This document shows positions 1-8,532 of a stretch of DNA of 51,436 nucleotides, piece after piece. Position 1 is the stretch's first letter, and every line of letters starts with the position of its first letter. The stretch is taken from NCBI RefSeq assembly GCF_027622855.1, contig NZ_JAPZVR010000014.1:58150-109585 (forward strand). Reading direction: 5' to 3'. Origin of the DNA: Glycomyces algeriensis. Its GTDB lineage: Bacteria > Actinomycetota > Actinomycetes > Mycobacteriales > Micromonosporaceae. Under the pieces are notes generated by a model that worked only from the letters and a program-made list of their open reading frames with translations, made no database searches and had not been told where the DNA came from. A program made the translations under genes and the position numbers.

Positions 1-75
1 CACCCGGGGCGCCGCCCCCCCCCCGCGCCCCCCCCCCCCCGGGGGGCGCCCCCCCCCCCCCCCCCCCGCCCCTCA
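1..75. repeat. C-homopolymer, low-complexity contig edge
   Basis: Almost pure runs of C broken by a few G blocks. No codon structure or recognisable signal is visible. Such a stretch at the very end of a sequence is most simply a low-quality assembly end rather than biology. From about position 76 to 217 the sequence looks normal but holds no gene I can support, only the leader of the first glycosyltransferase. Confidence 0.7.
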
Positions 76-217
76 TCTGCGTCTCGGCGATCGTCTCGAT
101 GACGTCCGCCACTCCGCGTCGCCAGTTCCCGGAAAACGCTTGGTATCCTCGCATCTGCCGCGGAACCCCCTCGTACACGACGGCACCCTCAGTCCTGTCT
201 GCTCGGGAGGCCTTCAC

Positions 218-1597
218 ATGGACCGCGATCGGATGCCGGCACCGCAATCCTTCGATCCGGAGATTCCGGAGAAGAAACGTCTCGCCGGCGCACGGTGGAC
301 CTCCCGTCTGTTCAGGGGCTTCCACAAAGAGTCGCTCAAGGTCCTCAAGCGCTCCGCCGACGACGAGACCGAGCACCCCGCCTACCGCATCGCGCTCCTC
401 CAGGCGCTGGTGCGGTGGCACGAGCTCCAGGCGAAGCGGCGTCCCGAGCCGACCGCCCACGACGTCGACGTGCTCATCGTCTCCGATCTGTCCTTGCCCG
501 GCGGGACCACCGCCTCGAACGCCGCCGACCTGTGCGCGCTGCGTGAGGCCGGACTGACCGTGGCGCTGCTGCACCACCCCAGCTACGAGCTCGACGCCCT
601 GCGCGGCATCAATGCGAAGATCCTCGCCCTCGCCGCCGAAGACGACGGGGTCCACCTCGTCCGCAGCCGGGACCGCGTACGCGCACGGCTGACCATCGTG
701 CGATTCCCACCGTGCATGACCCGGCTCGTCGACCAGCGGCCCGAGATCACGAGCGACCGCACTGTGCTCGTGGTGAACCAGGCCCCGTACTACTACTACG
801 GCGCCGAGCCGCAGCGGCGCTCGTGGCGGGTGCCCGAAGTCCACGAGCAACTGACCTCCTGGCTCGGCGACCACACCTGGTTCTGCGCCAGCCCCGTCAT
901 CGCAGACCTGCTCGCCACCCGCCATGCCGACGAGACCGCCGCGATCGACATCAGCGCCGAGTACTGGTACGACGTCACCGACCCCGCACGCTGGAACGCG
1001 GACGCGCTCGAGCGCCCGCGCAGCGGACCCATCAGGATCGGCCGGCACTCCCGCGACTCCAAACTCAAATGGCCCTCGAGTCCCCAGGACCTGCTCGGCT
1101 GCTTCCCGGCCTCGGACGACTTCAGCGTCACCGTGCTCGGCGGGGCGGACACCCCTCGGCGCCTCCTGGGGGAACTCCCCGCCAACTGGACCGTCCACGA
1201 ATTCGACGCCCTGCCCGTGGAGGAATTCCTCGCGGAGATCGACGTCTTCGTCTACCACCTCGCCGACGACGGCATCGAAGCGTTCGGCCGAGCACCGATG
1301 GAGGCGATGGCCGCAGGCGTGCCGTGCGTGCTCGACCCGAGGCTCGAGCCCACGTTCGGCGACGCCGCGCTCTACGCGGAGCCGGAAGCACTCGAAGCGG
1401 TCGTCCGCGAACTCGTGGCCGACCCTGAAGCCTATGCCGCGCAAGCGAACCGCGGACTCGAGAAGGTCCGCGACTCGTTCTCCGGCACGCATCTCGTGCG
1501 GCAGGTCCGGTCCCTGATCGCGGAAGCCGCGCCCGAGGCGCGGCGCGGCCTGATCTCCCGGCTCCGAAGCCGCGGCGAGCGGGCGGCCGGCCGATGA
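218..1597 (+). CDS. Glycosyltransferase (GT4-like C-terminal fold), paralogue of the gene at 8529
   Basis: This 459-residue cytosolic protein probably transfers a sugar from an activated donor during surface glycan assembly. The N-terminal half has a Rossmann-like start (VLIVSDLSLPGGTT, about residues 92-105) and the C-terminal half ends in the GT4-type acidic motif EAFGRAPMEAMAAGVPCV followed by FGDAALY. It shares the GGTT-S-N, HHP, RFPP, VNQAP-YY and RHSRDS-LKWP motifs with the gene starting at 8529, so the two are paralogues. ATG 218 was chosen because GGGAGG lies 7 bases upstream; the frame stays open back to a TTG at 140, which lacks such a site. It overlaps the next gene by 4 bases (ATGA), implying translational coupling. 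Donor and acceptor are unknown. Confidence 0.8.
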   Translation: MDRDRMPAPQSFDPEIPEKKRLAGARWTSRLFRGFHKESLKVLKRSADDETEHPAYRIALLQALVRWHELQAKRRPEPTAHDVDVLIVSDLSLPGGTTASNAADLCALREAGLTVALLHHPSYELDALRGINAKILALAAEDDGVHLVRSRDRVRARLTIVRFPPCMTRLVDQRPEITSDRTVLVVNQAPYYYYGAEPQRRSWRVPEVHEQLTSWLGDHTWFCASPVIADLLATRHADETAAIDISAEYWYDVTDPARWNADALERPRSGPIRIGRHSRDSKLKWPSSPQDLLGCFPASDDFSVTVLGGADTPRRLLGELPANWTVHEFDALPVEEFLAEIDVFVYHLADDGIEAFGRAPMEAMAAGVPCVLDPRLEPTFGDAALYAEPEALEAVVRELVADPEAYAAQANRGLEKVRDSFSGTHLVRQVRSLIAEAAPEARRGLISRLRSRGERAAGR

Positions 1598-2913
1598 CGG
1601 CCCCGCCCCGCCTGCTGTACCTGGCGTTCTTCTTCCCCCCGTCGCGCGCGAGCGGCGTGTACCGCAGCCGCGCCGTCGCCAACCACTTCACCCGCGCCGG
1701 CTGGGACGTCACCGTCCTCTCCGGTCCCGTCGACCACTTCACGGCGGCGAGCAGCGGACTCGACGACGCGCTGGCCGCGACCGTCGATCCCTCGGTCCGG
1801 GTCGTCCGCCCGGCGTTCGAGGGCGCCCCGCCGGCGGGCTGGACCCGCCTGCTGCCACGACCGCTGCGTGCAGCCGCGGATCCGATGCGCCGGTTCGGGG
1901 ATTTCCCGGAGAAGTACGCCGGCTGGTCGGGCAACGCGCTCCGCGAAGGGCTCCGGCTCCATGGCGAGCACCCCTTCGACCTGGTGCTCGCCACCGGGAA
2001 CCCGTTCTCCGCGTTCGCCGCAGCCGAGTCGCTCGGCAGGCGGGCCGGGCTGCCGTACGTGCTGGACTACCGCGACTCGTGGACGCTCGACCTCTTCACG
2101 AACAAGCCGGCGTTCCCCGAGGGCCATCCCTCGTACCAGTGGGAAGCGGATTTCATCGCCTCGGCCGCCGCGGTCGCCTTCGTGAACGAACCGCTTCGCG
2201 ACTGGCACGCGAAGCGCTACCCGGACGCCGCCGAGCGGATGTCGGTCGTACCGAACGGCTGGGACCCCGACGTCATGGCCGAGGCCGCCGCCGAGCCGGC
2301 GCCCGCGGGCATCGTCCGATTCGGCTACATCGGCACGGTCACCGCCCAGCAGCCGGTGATCCGCATGGCCGAGGGCTTCAGGGAGCTGCGCTCCCGGGAC
2401 CTGGCGTTCACCCCTCGGCTGCACCTCCACGGCCACCTCGGCTACTTCGCGGACAGCGCCGAGAAACTCCAGCGGAAACTCGGCATCGGTCCGTTCCTCA
2501 GCGCCGATGAACCGGACCCCGACCTGATCCGCTACGAGGGCCCCGTATCGAAGACCGCCGTGGGCGAGGTCTACGCGCGCACCGACGTGCTGGTCTTCCT
2601 GGCCGGCGGCTCCCGATACGTGACCTCTGGGAAGATCTTCGAGTACATGGCCACGGGAAAGCCGATCGTCTCCGTGCACAAGGACGGATCGGCGGCCGAG
2701 GAGTACCTGGAGCACTATCCATTGTGGTTCAAGCCCGAATCCCTCGAGGCATCCCGAGTCGCCGAGGCCCTCGAACGGGCCGCGGAAGCCGCGCTGCACC
2801 CCGAGCCCGAGCTGACCGCCGCCGCCCGGGCGTACGCCCGCCGCTTTACCCGCGACCATGCCGTCGAATCGCTTGAGCGGCAGTGCCGCGACCTGCTCGA
2901 CAGCGACCGGTAG
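1594..2913 (+). CDS. Glycosyltransferase family 4
   Basis: A 439-residue GT-B type glycosyltransferase. The N-terminal acceptor domain begins with LYLAFFFPPSRASGVYRSRA, typical of GT4 enzymes. The donor domain carries the VVPNGWD motif near residue 225, FGYIGTV near 248, and GKIFEYMATGKPIVSV near 350, the usual nucleotide-sugar binding segment. It starts inside the stop codon of the preceding glycosyltransferase, so the two are one transcript and probably act on the same glycan. About 250 bases without a gene follow before the next glycosyltransferase. Sugar specificity cannot be read from the sequence. Confidence 0.85.
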   Translation: MTAPPRLLYLAFFFPPSRASGVYRSRAVANHFTRAGWDVTVLSGPVDHFTAASSGLDDALAATVDPSVRVVRPAFEGAPPAGWTRLLPRPLRAAADPMRRFGDFPEKYAGWSGNALREGLRLHGEHPFDLVLATGNPFSAFAAAESLGRRAGLPYVLDYRDSWTLDLFTNKPAFPEGHPSYQWEADFIASAAAVAFVNEPLRDWHAKRYPDAAERMSVVPNGWDPDVMAEAAAEPAPAGIVRFGYIGTVTAQQPVIRMAEGFRELRSRDLAFTPRLHLHGHLGYFADSAEKLQRKLGIGPFLSADEPDPDLIRYEGPVSKTAVGEVYARTDVLVFLAGGSRYVTSGKIFEYMATGKPIVSVHKDGSAAEEYLEHYPLWFKPESLEASRVAEALERAAEAALHPEPELTAAARAYARRFTRDHAVESLERQCRDLLDSDR

Positions 2914-2959
2914 CAACGGTCCCCGCGCACCCGAACCCCATGCCTCACCAGGGAAGATG

Positions 2960-2965
2960 TATAGT
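2960..2965 (+). promoter_or_regulatory. Possible -10 element (TATAGT) before the third glycosyltransferase
   Basis: TATAGT is a good housekeeping -10 hexamer in an otherwise GC-rich 250-base gap. No convincing -35 hexamer lies 16-18 bases upstream, and it would leave a leader of about 190 bases, so this is tentative. Confidence 0.35.
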
Positions 2966-3163
2966 CGTCCTCGAACCGGCACACCGTTCTCCGATGTCGC
3001 GCGCCCTGAGTCGACAGTCGAGAACCCCCCGTAATGCATCGAAGAAGACCGATGCGGACAAACTCCGCCAAAACTCGGAACGACTCCCCGTTCGCGCATC
3101 GGCATCGAGACCCCCATGCCCACCGCCCGTCCCAGCGCGGTGGGCGCTGATGAAAGGCACACG

Positions 3164-4717
3164 ATGAGCGCGAAGCGGAAGGCCACCATGCCCGGGAAGG
3201 TCCTGATGCTCGTCGACAACCACATCGACGGCGACTCTCGCGTGCAGAAGACCGCGAAGTCCATGGCCGCAGCCGGGTGGGAGGTCCACCTCGTCGGGCG
3301 CTCTCGTGAGAACCGGTGGGAGCACTACGACCTCGGCGAGGCCCGAGTGCACCGGCTGCCCTACCGTCCCATTCCGCCGCAGGCCACCCTCCGGCGCCGC
3401 CTGGCGTCGTTCCGGTTCCCCTTGGCCGCGAAGTCCATCGCTGCCATGCGCCGGCGACTCGACCTGCTCGTCCTCGACGGCGCCGAACTCGCTCAGCGGC
3501 GGATGGAGGCGAGCGCCCCCCGGCTCTACCGTCGCCGCCTCCGCGAGCCGCGGCTGCCGCTGGCGGTCTTCCGCCGCCTGGTGGCGATGCGCAAGAGCTG
3601 GCTCGAGATGCGGGTACGGCAGACCGAGGCGAAGCTCGAATGGCAGCGCGGGCGCTTCAAAGGCGCCATCGAGGACTTCGAGGCCTGGTTCTGGACCCTC
3701 CTGCTTCGCGACCGCGCCTGGCGCAAGCTCGACGTGACCCCCCTGAACTACGAGCTGAGCTACGCGAAGTTCATCGACAAGGCGAAGCCGGACCTCATTC
3801 ACGCCCACGACTTCCGGATGATCGGCGTGGCGGCGCGCTCGGTGGCGCGAGCCCGCGCCAAGGGCCGCCGCGTGAAGATGGTCTACGACGCTCACGAGTT
3901 CGTGCCCGGCCTCTCCCACCCCGGCCGCAAGTGGCTGAAGTCCACGATCGCCTACGAGCGCGAGTACTTCAAGTTCGCCGACGCCGTTTTCACGGTCTCC
4001 CCCGCTCTGGCGGATCTGCTCGTGAAGGAACACGGGCTGGCCGAACGGCCGGTGGTGACACTGAACGCCCCGCCGAAGCCGACCGGCGAGATCCGCGAGG
4101 ACGCGGCCGAGTTCGGGGACGTGCGCGCCGCGTGCGAACTCGGCGCCGACGTGCCGCTCATGGTCTACTGCGGCGGAGCCGCGCCGCAACGCGGCCTGCA
4201 CACGATGGTCGAAGCGCTCGCGTACGTGCCGAAGCTGCACGCCGCGTTCGTCATCAACAAGCTCGACGGACCCTACGTCGACTCGCTGCGCGAGCAGGCC
4301 GACGAGCTCGGCGTCGCCGACCGGATCCATCTCATGCGGTACGTGCCTTACGACGTGCTCGTCGGGTTCCTCTCGACCGCGGATCTCGGCATCCACCCCC
4401 TCGTCACCGGCCCGATCAACCACGAGGTCGCGCTGAGCACCAAGTTCTTCGAGTTCATGCAGGCCGGGCTGCCGATGGTCGTCAGCAACGTCAAGGCGAT
4501 GTCGGCCGAGGTCGAACGGCTCGGCATGGGCGAGGTCTTCGAGTCCGGGAACGGCAAGGACCTGGCACGCGCGGTCAGCGCCGTGCTCGACGGCCGCGAC
4601 ACCTACACCGAGGCGTACCGCGACCTCGAACGGCTCGACCAGTACACGTGGGAGGCCCAGGCGGCCAAGTACGTCGAGGTGTACCGCAAACTCCTAGGGC
4701 CGAAGGACGCCCACTAG
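3164..4717 (+). CDS. Glycosyltransferase, GT4-like, with long basic helical insert
   Basis: A 517-residue protein. It begins with KVLMLVDNHIDGDSRVQKTA, the pattern of GT4-like acceptor domains, and has a C-terminal donor domain with STKFFEFMQAGLPMVVSN near residue 425. Residues of about 70-190 are rich in Arg, Glu and Leu and look helical, separating the first strand from the IHAHDFRMIG segment; such an insert may mediate membrane or partner contact. ATG 3164 is chosen because GAAAGG sits about 6 bases upstream; the frame is open to an ATG at 3116 without one. It meets the epimerase-like gene tail to tail, with a 4-base overlap. It probably adds a sugar in the same surface glycan as its neighbours; specificity is unknown. 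Confidence 0.8.
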   Translation: MSAKRKATMPGKVLMLVDNHIDGDSRVQKTAKSMAAAGWEVHLVGRSRENRWEHYDLGEARVHRLPYRPIPPQATLRRRLASFRFPLAAKSIAAMRRRLDLLVLDGAELAQRRMEASAPRLYRRRLREPRLPLAVFRRLVAMRKSWLEMRVRQTEAKLEWQRGRFKGAIEDFEAWFWTLLLRDRAWRKLDVTPLNYELSYAKFIDKAKPDLIHAHDFRMIGVAARSVARARAKGRRVKMVYDAHEFVPGLSHPGRKWLKSTIAYEREYFKFADAVFTVSPALADLLVKEHGLAERPVVTLNAPPKPTGEIREDAAEFGDVRAACELGADVPLMVYCGGAAPQRGLHTMVEALAYVPKLHAAFVINKLDGPYVDSLREQADELGVADRIHLMRYVPYDVLVGFLSTADLGIHPLVTGPINHEVALSTKFFEFMQAGLPMVVSNVKAMSAEVERLGMGEVFESGNGKDLARAVSAVLDGRDTYTEAYRDLERLDQYTWEAQAAKYVEVYRKLLGPKDAH

Positions 4718-6165
4718 CCGAGCCGCTTCTCCAACCCGCCGCTGAGCTCCTCGACGGGTACCGGCGACTCGCGCCCGGGTTCGATCGGCGTCGCGGCGAG
4801 CCCGCGGTAGAGCGGCATGCCGCTCCAGCGACCCATCGCCTCGGTCCAGTGGTCGGCCCATTTCTCCAGCCCTTCCACACCGGTGGCCGCGGCGAGATGC
4901 CGGAGCCGCCGAATGTGCACCGGGTGATAGACGTTGGTGTGCAAGCCGTCGATGACCTTGACGAAGTTCGTGGGATGGACGATCCGCTCCACCACGCGAC
5001 GGGGGATCGCCACGACCCCGTCCTCCGGCGTCACCTCGCCGATCTGCTCCCACACGCCGTCGACGGGCGCAGCGGAGAGCGGGTCGTACCTGCCGAGCTG
5101 CAATTCCACGGCGGCAGGCCGATCGACGTCGAGGTGCACGGTGTTGTCCTCGGCCGAGGCCAGTGAGAAGACCAGGTTCGCCTGCCGCGGGCCGGTCCGA
5201 TGGTTCGCCCAGCGGCTCCGGTGCTCGGTGAGGCCGAACTCGCCCTCGCCCGGCACGGTCACCTTCGCGTCCCCGAGGTCCGCACCCACGGTGCGCAGAT
5301 ACGCGAAACCGGTGAGGCCGTAACGGCTGTTGGCGACTTCCGGGGCGTCGAAGGCGGGGAGCATCTCCGCCATCGTGCGGACGGAGGCCTGCACGAGCTC
5401 GCTCGCGGCTTGGTCGCCTGAACGCTCGTGGTACTGCCAGGCGGCGAAGAGGGCCGACTGCCAGCCGTTGAGGATATAGCTGTTCGGCATCTGCGGCACC
5501 TCGGCGATCGAGACGCCGTGGACATCCTTGTACAGCACCCCGCCCCGCTCACGGGGCACCGTCAGCGCCAGGAAGCAGCGGCGGGCCGCGTCCTTGAGCC
5601 GCGGCTGGCCGAGCGCCTCCCCCGCCATCCAGAGGTGCTCGGCGTAGTAGCCCTGAGTCAGCGCCGAGTAATGGCGTTCGAAGAGGCGCGCGCCACCGCC
5701 GGGCTCGTACCAGCGGACCAGAGCGCCTTCGAACTCCTCCATCCGGTCGACCGCGGCGTTGGCGACGATGTCGACCGCCGGAAGCAGCAGTTCGGCGTCG
5801 GCGGGCCGCATCTGCCTGAGGTAGTGCTTGATGGCGTAGACCGGATAGATCGGGTGCTCGTAGAGCGTCCCGTCGTCCTGGCGGCGGCAGGGGTAGCCGT
5901 CCTCGTTCCACTCCAGCCGGTAGAACCCCGCGGCCATCTGACCGAAGCGCCCTTCGAACGGAGGCATGGAACGCGACAGGTCCCGCCGACCACCGCGACC
6001 GGCGGGACGCGGTGCCGTTCCGGGAGCCTTGCGCGGCGCGGCGAGCCGAAGCCGCCTGGCCACCCTCCCGCCCACTATGCGGAGGAGTTCGACCGTCGGT
6101 GTCTGCTCAGCGGACCGCCCGGGGACGGGAGCCTCGCGGCGGGATTCAGCCTTTTCTTCGGCCAT
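4714..6165 (-). CDS. D-glucuronyl C5-epimerase-like protein
   Basis: A 483-residue protein that resembles the C-terminal catalytic domain of D-glucuronyl C5-epimerases (PF06662-like), which convert glucuronate to iduronate inside a polymer. Visible signatures are GFYRLEWNEDGYP, the alpha/alpha-toroid segment with YKDVHG, and NSYILNGWQSALFA, close to the YxLNGF motif of the family. The N-terminal 90 residues are basic and poorly structured, without a signal peptide, so a cytosolic or membrane-associated location is likelier than secretion. Residues of about 300-400 form a beta-rich insert (HLDVDRPAAVELQLGRYD). It lies within a glycosyltransferase cluster but on the opposite strand, facing glycosyltransferases on both sides. 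Activity on uronate is inferred from the fold only. Confidence 0.65.
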   Translation of the reverse strand: MAEEKAESRREAPVPGRSAEQTPTVELLRIVGGRVARRLRLAAPRKAPGTAPRPAGRGGRRDLSRSMPPFEGRFGQMAAGFYRLEWNEDGYPCRRQDDGTLYEHPIYPVYAIKHYLRQMRPADAELLLPAVDIVANAAVDRMEEFEGALVRWYEPGGGARLFERHYSALTQGYYAEHLWMAGEALGQPRLKDAARRCFLALTVPRERGGVLYKDVHGVSIAEVPQMPNSYILNGWQSALFAAWQYHERSGDQAASELVQASVRTMAEMLPAFDAPEVANSRYGLTGFAYLRTVGADLGDAKVTVPGEGEFGLTEHRSRWANHRTGPRQANLVFSLASAEDNTVHLDVDRPAAVELQLGRYDPLSAAPVDGVWEQIGEVTPEDGVVAIPRRVVERIVHPTNFVKVIDGLHTNVYHPVHIRRLRHLAAATGVEGLEKWADHWTEAMGRWSGMPLYRGLAATPIEPGRESPVPVEELSGGLEKRLG

Positions 6166-6171
6166 GGGCTG

Positions 6172-6177
6172 ATCCTA
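6172..6177 (-). promoter_or_regulatory. -10 element (TAGGAT) for a leaderless epimerase-like mRNA
   Basis: On the minus strand TAGGAT ends 6 bases before the ATG at 6165. That spacing puts the predicted transcription start at or next to the A of the start codon, the typical leaderless arrangement in actinobacteria. No -35 consensus is seen. Confidence 0.5.
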
Positions 6178-6429
6178 GCGGAGTCGCGAAAGTCACCCGT
6201 GTTCCCTCGTCCCTGCCGACACGCACGGACGGAGGCCGACTGCAGAGGCGGATCCGAGTGGGACCGGCAGCCGCCGAATACAGTGGCCAAGGCCCGTATG
6301 CGAGGGCCCCGCATCACGTCGGCGCGTCCCGGAAGGGGGTGGGGTGGCGGGTCGCGCCACAATGTTCGGGCGGTCGCCAGACGTTACAGTGAATGCAGGC
6401 CTCACCCGCACCCGTCCGCACCCACATCG

Positions 6430-8532
6430 ATGTCAGCATGGTCGAAACGCATGGTCGAATCTGAAACGCGCCGCAGCGCCCCCGCCTCTCCCAGACTCCC
6501 CTCGCAACCCCTGGGGCCGACGAAAGCGGACGGCCCCGATCTTCTGGAGCGGCACCTCGCCGAAATCGCAGGGCGGCCGCCGGCCGCCGCGTACCGGTCC
6601 TATGTGCGGACCCGCTCGCCGCTGCTCATCGAGCTGCTGACGAAGACGGCCGCCCCCGGCCACACCTACGACAGCCTGCTGGAGCTGATCCGCTCGGCAG
6701 GGCCTTTCGACACCGCCGGGTTCGCCCCGGACTACATGGTCGCCCTCGCCGGCGCCGCCGCGAGGCACCGGGACTTCGCCGACGGCCTCGCGCTCTACCG
6801 CTTCGCAGACGTCGTGCTCGGTGCGGCTATCACCGGCGAGCACCAGCTGCACTACGCCGAATGCGCGTCGGCGGTCGACGGCAGCGCCGCGCCGCTGCTC
6901 GACCGCTTCGACGACCTCACCGAGATCGCGCGCCGCAGTCTCGAGGCCGAGGACGCCCACCCGAAGCACGGCGGAGACGAAGCGGAGTGGCTGCAGCGAT
7001 TCGGCACCGCGATGGGCATGGACGGGCTCGCGCTCGGCGATGACGAGACCAGGACGTACTTCGACCGGCTCACCACCGACATCAGCGACGTGATCGAGCG
7101 GCCCGAGAAGATCTCGATCGTCATGACCTGCTTCCGGCCGGACGACGCGATCTTCACGGCGGTCGACTCGATCATCGCCCAGACCTGGCAGAACTGGGAG
7201 CTCATCGTCATCGACGACGACTCCGGCGCCGAGTTCGACGGCATCCTCAACCGCGTCGGCGAGCGGGACCGGCGCATCCGGATCCTGCGGCTGCCCGCGA
7301 ACTCCGGCACCTACCGCGCCCGCAACCGCGCGTTCGCCGAGTGCAAGGGCACGTTCATCACCGGTTTCGACTCGGACGACTGGGCGCACCCGCGCTGGCT
7401 CGAACGGCAGGCCGAACCGCTGCTGCAGGACAGCGCCGTGGTGATGACGTTCGCCAGCTGCGCGCGAGTCAAGGAGAACCTCTCCCTCATCAACACCGGC
7501 CGCCCGATCCACGGGCCGCGCTCCACGTCGGTGCTGTTCCGCGCCAAGGCCGCCCGTGATCGCATGGGCTTCTTCGACGCCGTGCGCAAGGGCGCCGACA
7601 GCGAGTTCCACTTCCGGTTCAAGGCCGCCTTCGGCCGCCGCGCGGTGAAGAAGCTCAGCGGGGAGATCCTCACCCTGATCAGACTCGGCCAGGACACGCT
7701 GACCTCGCGCGACATCGGCTACGGCTGGCAGCATCCGGCCCGTTTCGCCTACCGCTCCGCGCACCACCACTGGCGCGGGCGGATCGCCGCCGGTGAATGC
7801 GAGCCGTACATGGCGGCCGACGAGCCGGAGCGCCCGTTCTTCGCCCCGGCGCTGATCCGCGGCGAACCGCTCGAAGGCACCCGCTTCGACCTGCTCGTCG
7901 TGATCGACTGCCGCTTCTGGGAGGCGAGCCAGCAGCGGGCGATCACGTTGGCCCGCAAGGCGGTCGCCGAGGGCCGGAAGGTCGGCGTCGTGCACATCGA
8001 GACGCTGCTGCGGCTTCGCGAGGACCTGCGCTACTTCCGTCCGGAAATCCTCGACTTCCTGAACGAGCCCGCGGTGCGCCTCGCCGGTGTCGAGTTCGTC
8101 GCCGCGATGGATGTGGTGTCCACTGAGGAGCTGGTCGTCTCCGACCCGTCGCTGTGGGAGGACCGCGAGGCCGAGTTCGGCCTCACCGGGTTCGACCGGA
8201 TCGAGATCTGGGACGCGGCCATCGGCGCCACCGTCGAGTCCAAGAAGACCACCGCGGCCGCGCCGCGCCGCCGGGTTCGCGGCGTCCTCGGTCGCCTCGC
8301 CCGGCGTATTCGGCGCCGTCTCGAGGCCCGTGCGCTGATGCGGATCGCAGCCGCCGTCGGGGTGCTCGTGGTGCTGCTCGGCGCTTCGAGCTGGTTCTGG
8401 GCCGGGCTCGACACGTCGCTGCTGCTCACCTTCGCCGCACTCGCGGTACTGCTGGCAGGTGCCGCGGTCGCGATGACCGCGCCGGGCTTCCGGCGTATGC
8501 AGTCACTCATAGACAGGATCTCTTCGAAGTGA
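6430..8532 (+). CDS. Family 2 glycosyltransferase with C-terminal membrane anchor
   Basis: A 700-residue protein. Residues 1-220 are a helical region with no clear family. A GT-A domain follows: KISIVMTCFRPDD, SIIAQTWQNWELIVIDDDS and the metal-binding TGFDSDDW near residues 312-319. After the GT domain comes a 200-residue region of unknown role. The protein ends in two hydrophobic helices (about residues 637-660 and 665-688), so the enzyme is probably tethered to the membrane with its catalytic part in the cytosol. ATG 6430 or the in-frame ATG 6451 could both be the start; neither has a strong ribosome site. Its TGA overlaps the GTG of the next gene. It likely extends or initiates the glycan made by this locus. 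Confidence 0.8.
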   Translation: MSAWSKRMVESETRRSAPASPRLPSQPLGPTKADGPDLLERHLAEIAGRPPAAAYRSYVRTRSPLLIELLTKTAAPGHTYDSLLELIRSAGPFDTAGFAPDYMVALAGAAARHRDFADGLALYRFADVVLGAAITGEHQLHYAECASAVDGSAAPLLDRFDDLTEIARRSLEAEDAHPKHGGDEAEWLQRFGTAMGMDGLALGDDETRTYFDRLTTDISDVIERPEKISIVMTCFRPDDAIFTAVDSIIAQTWQNWELIVIDDDSGAEFDGILNRVGERDRRIRILRLPANSGTYRARNRAFAECKGTFITGFDSDDWAHPRWLERQAEPLLQDSAVVMTFASCARVKENLSLINTGRPIHGPRSTSVLFRAKAARDRMGFFDAVRKGADSEFHFRFKAAFGRRAVKKLSGEILTLIRLGQDTLTSRDIGYGWQHPARFAYRSAHHHWRGRIAAGECEPYMAADEPERPFFAPALIRGEPLEGTRFDLLVVIDCRFWEASQQRAITLARKAVAEGRKVGVVHIETLLRLREDLRYFRPEILDFLNEPAVRLAGVEFVAAMDVVSTEELVVSDPSLWEDREAEFGLTGFDRIEIWDAAIGATVESKKTTAAAPRRRVRGVLGRLARRIRRRLEARALMRIAAAVGVLVVLLGASSWFWAGLDTSLLLTFAALAVLLAGAAVAMTAPGFRRMQSLIDRISSK

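Noticed and set aside
1432..3264. Long minus-strand open frame opposite the two glycosyltransferases
   Set aside because: Third-position GC bias opens frames on the opposite strand in this kind of genome. The translated product is Gly/Arg-rich without known motifs, and the plus-strand genes have clear signatures.
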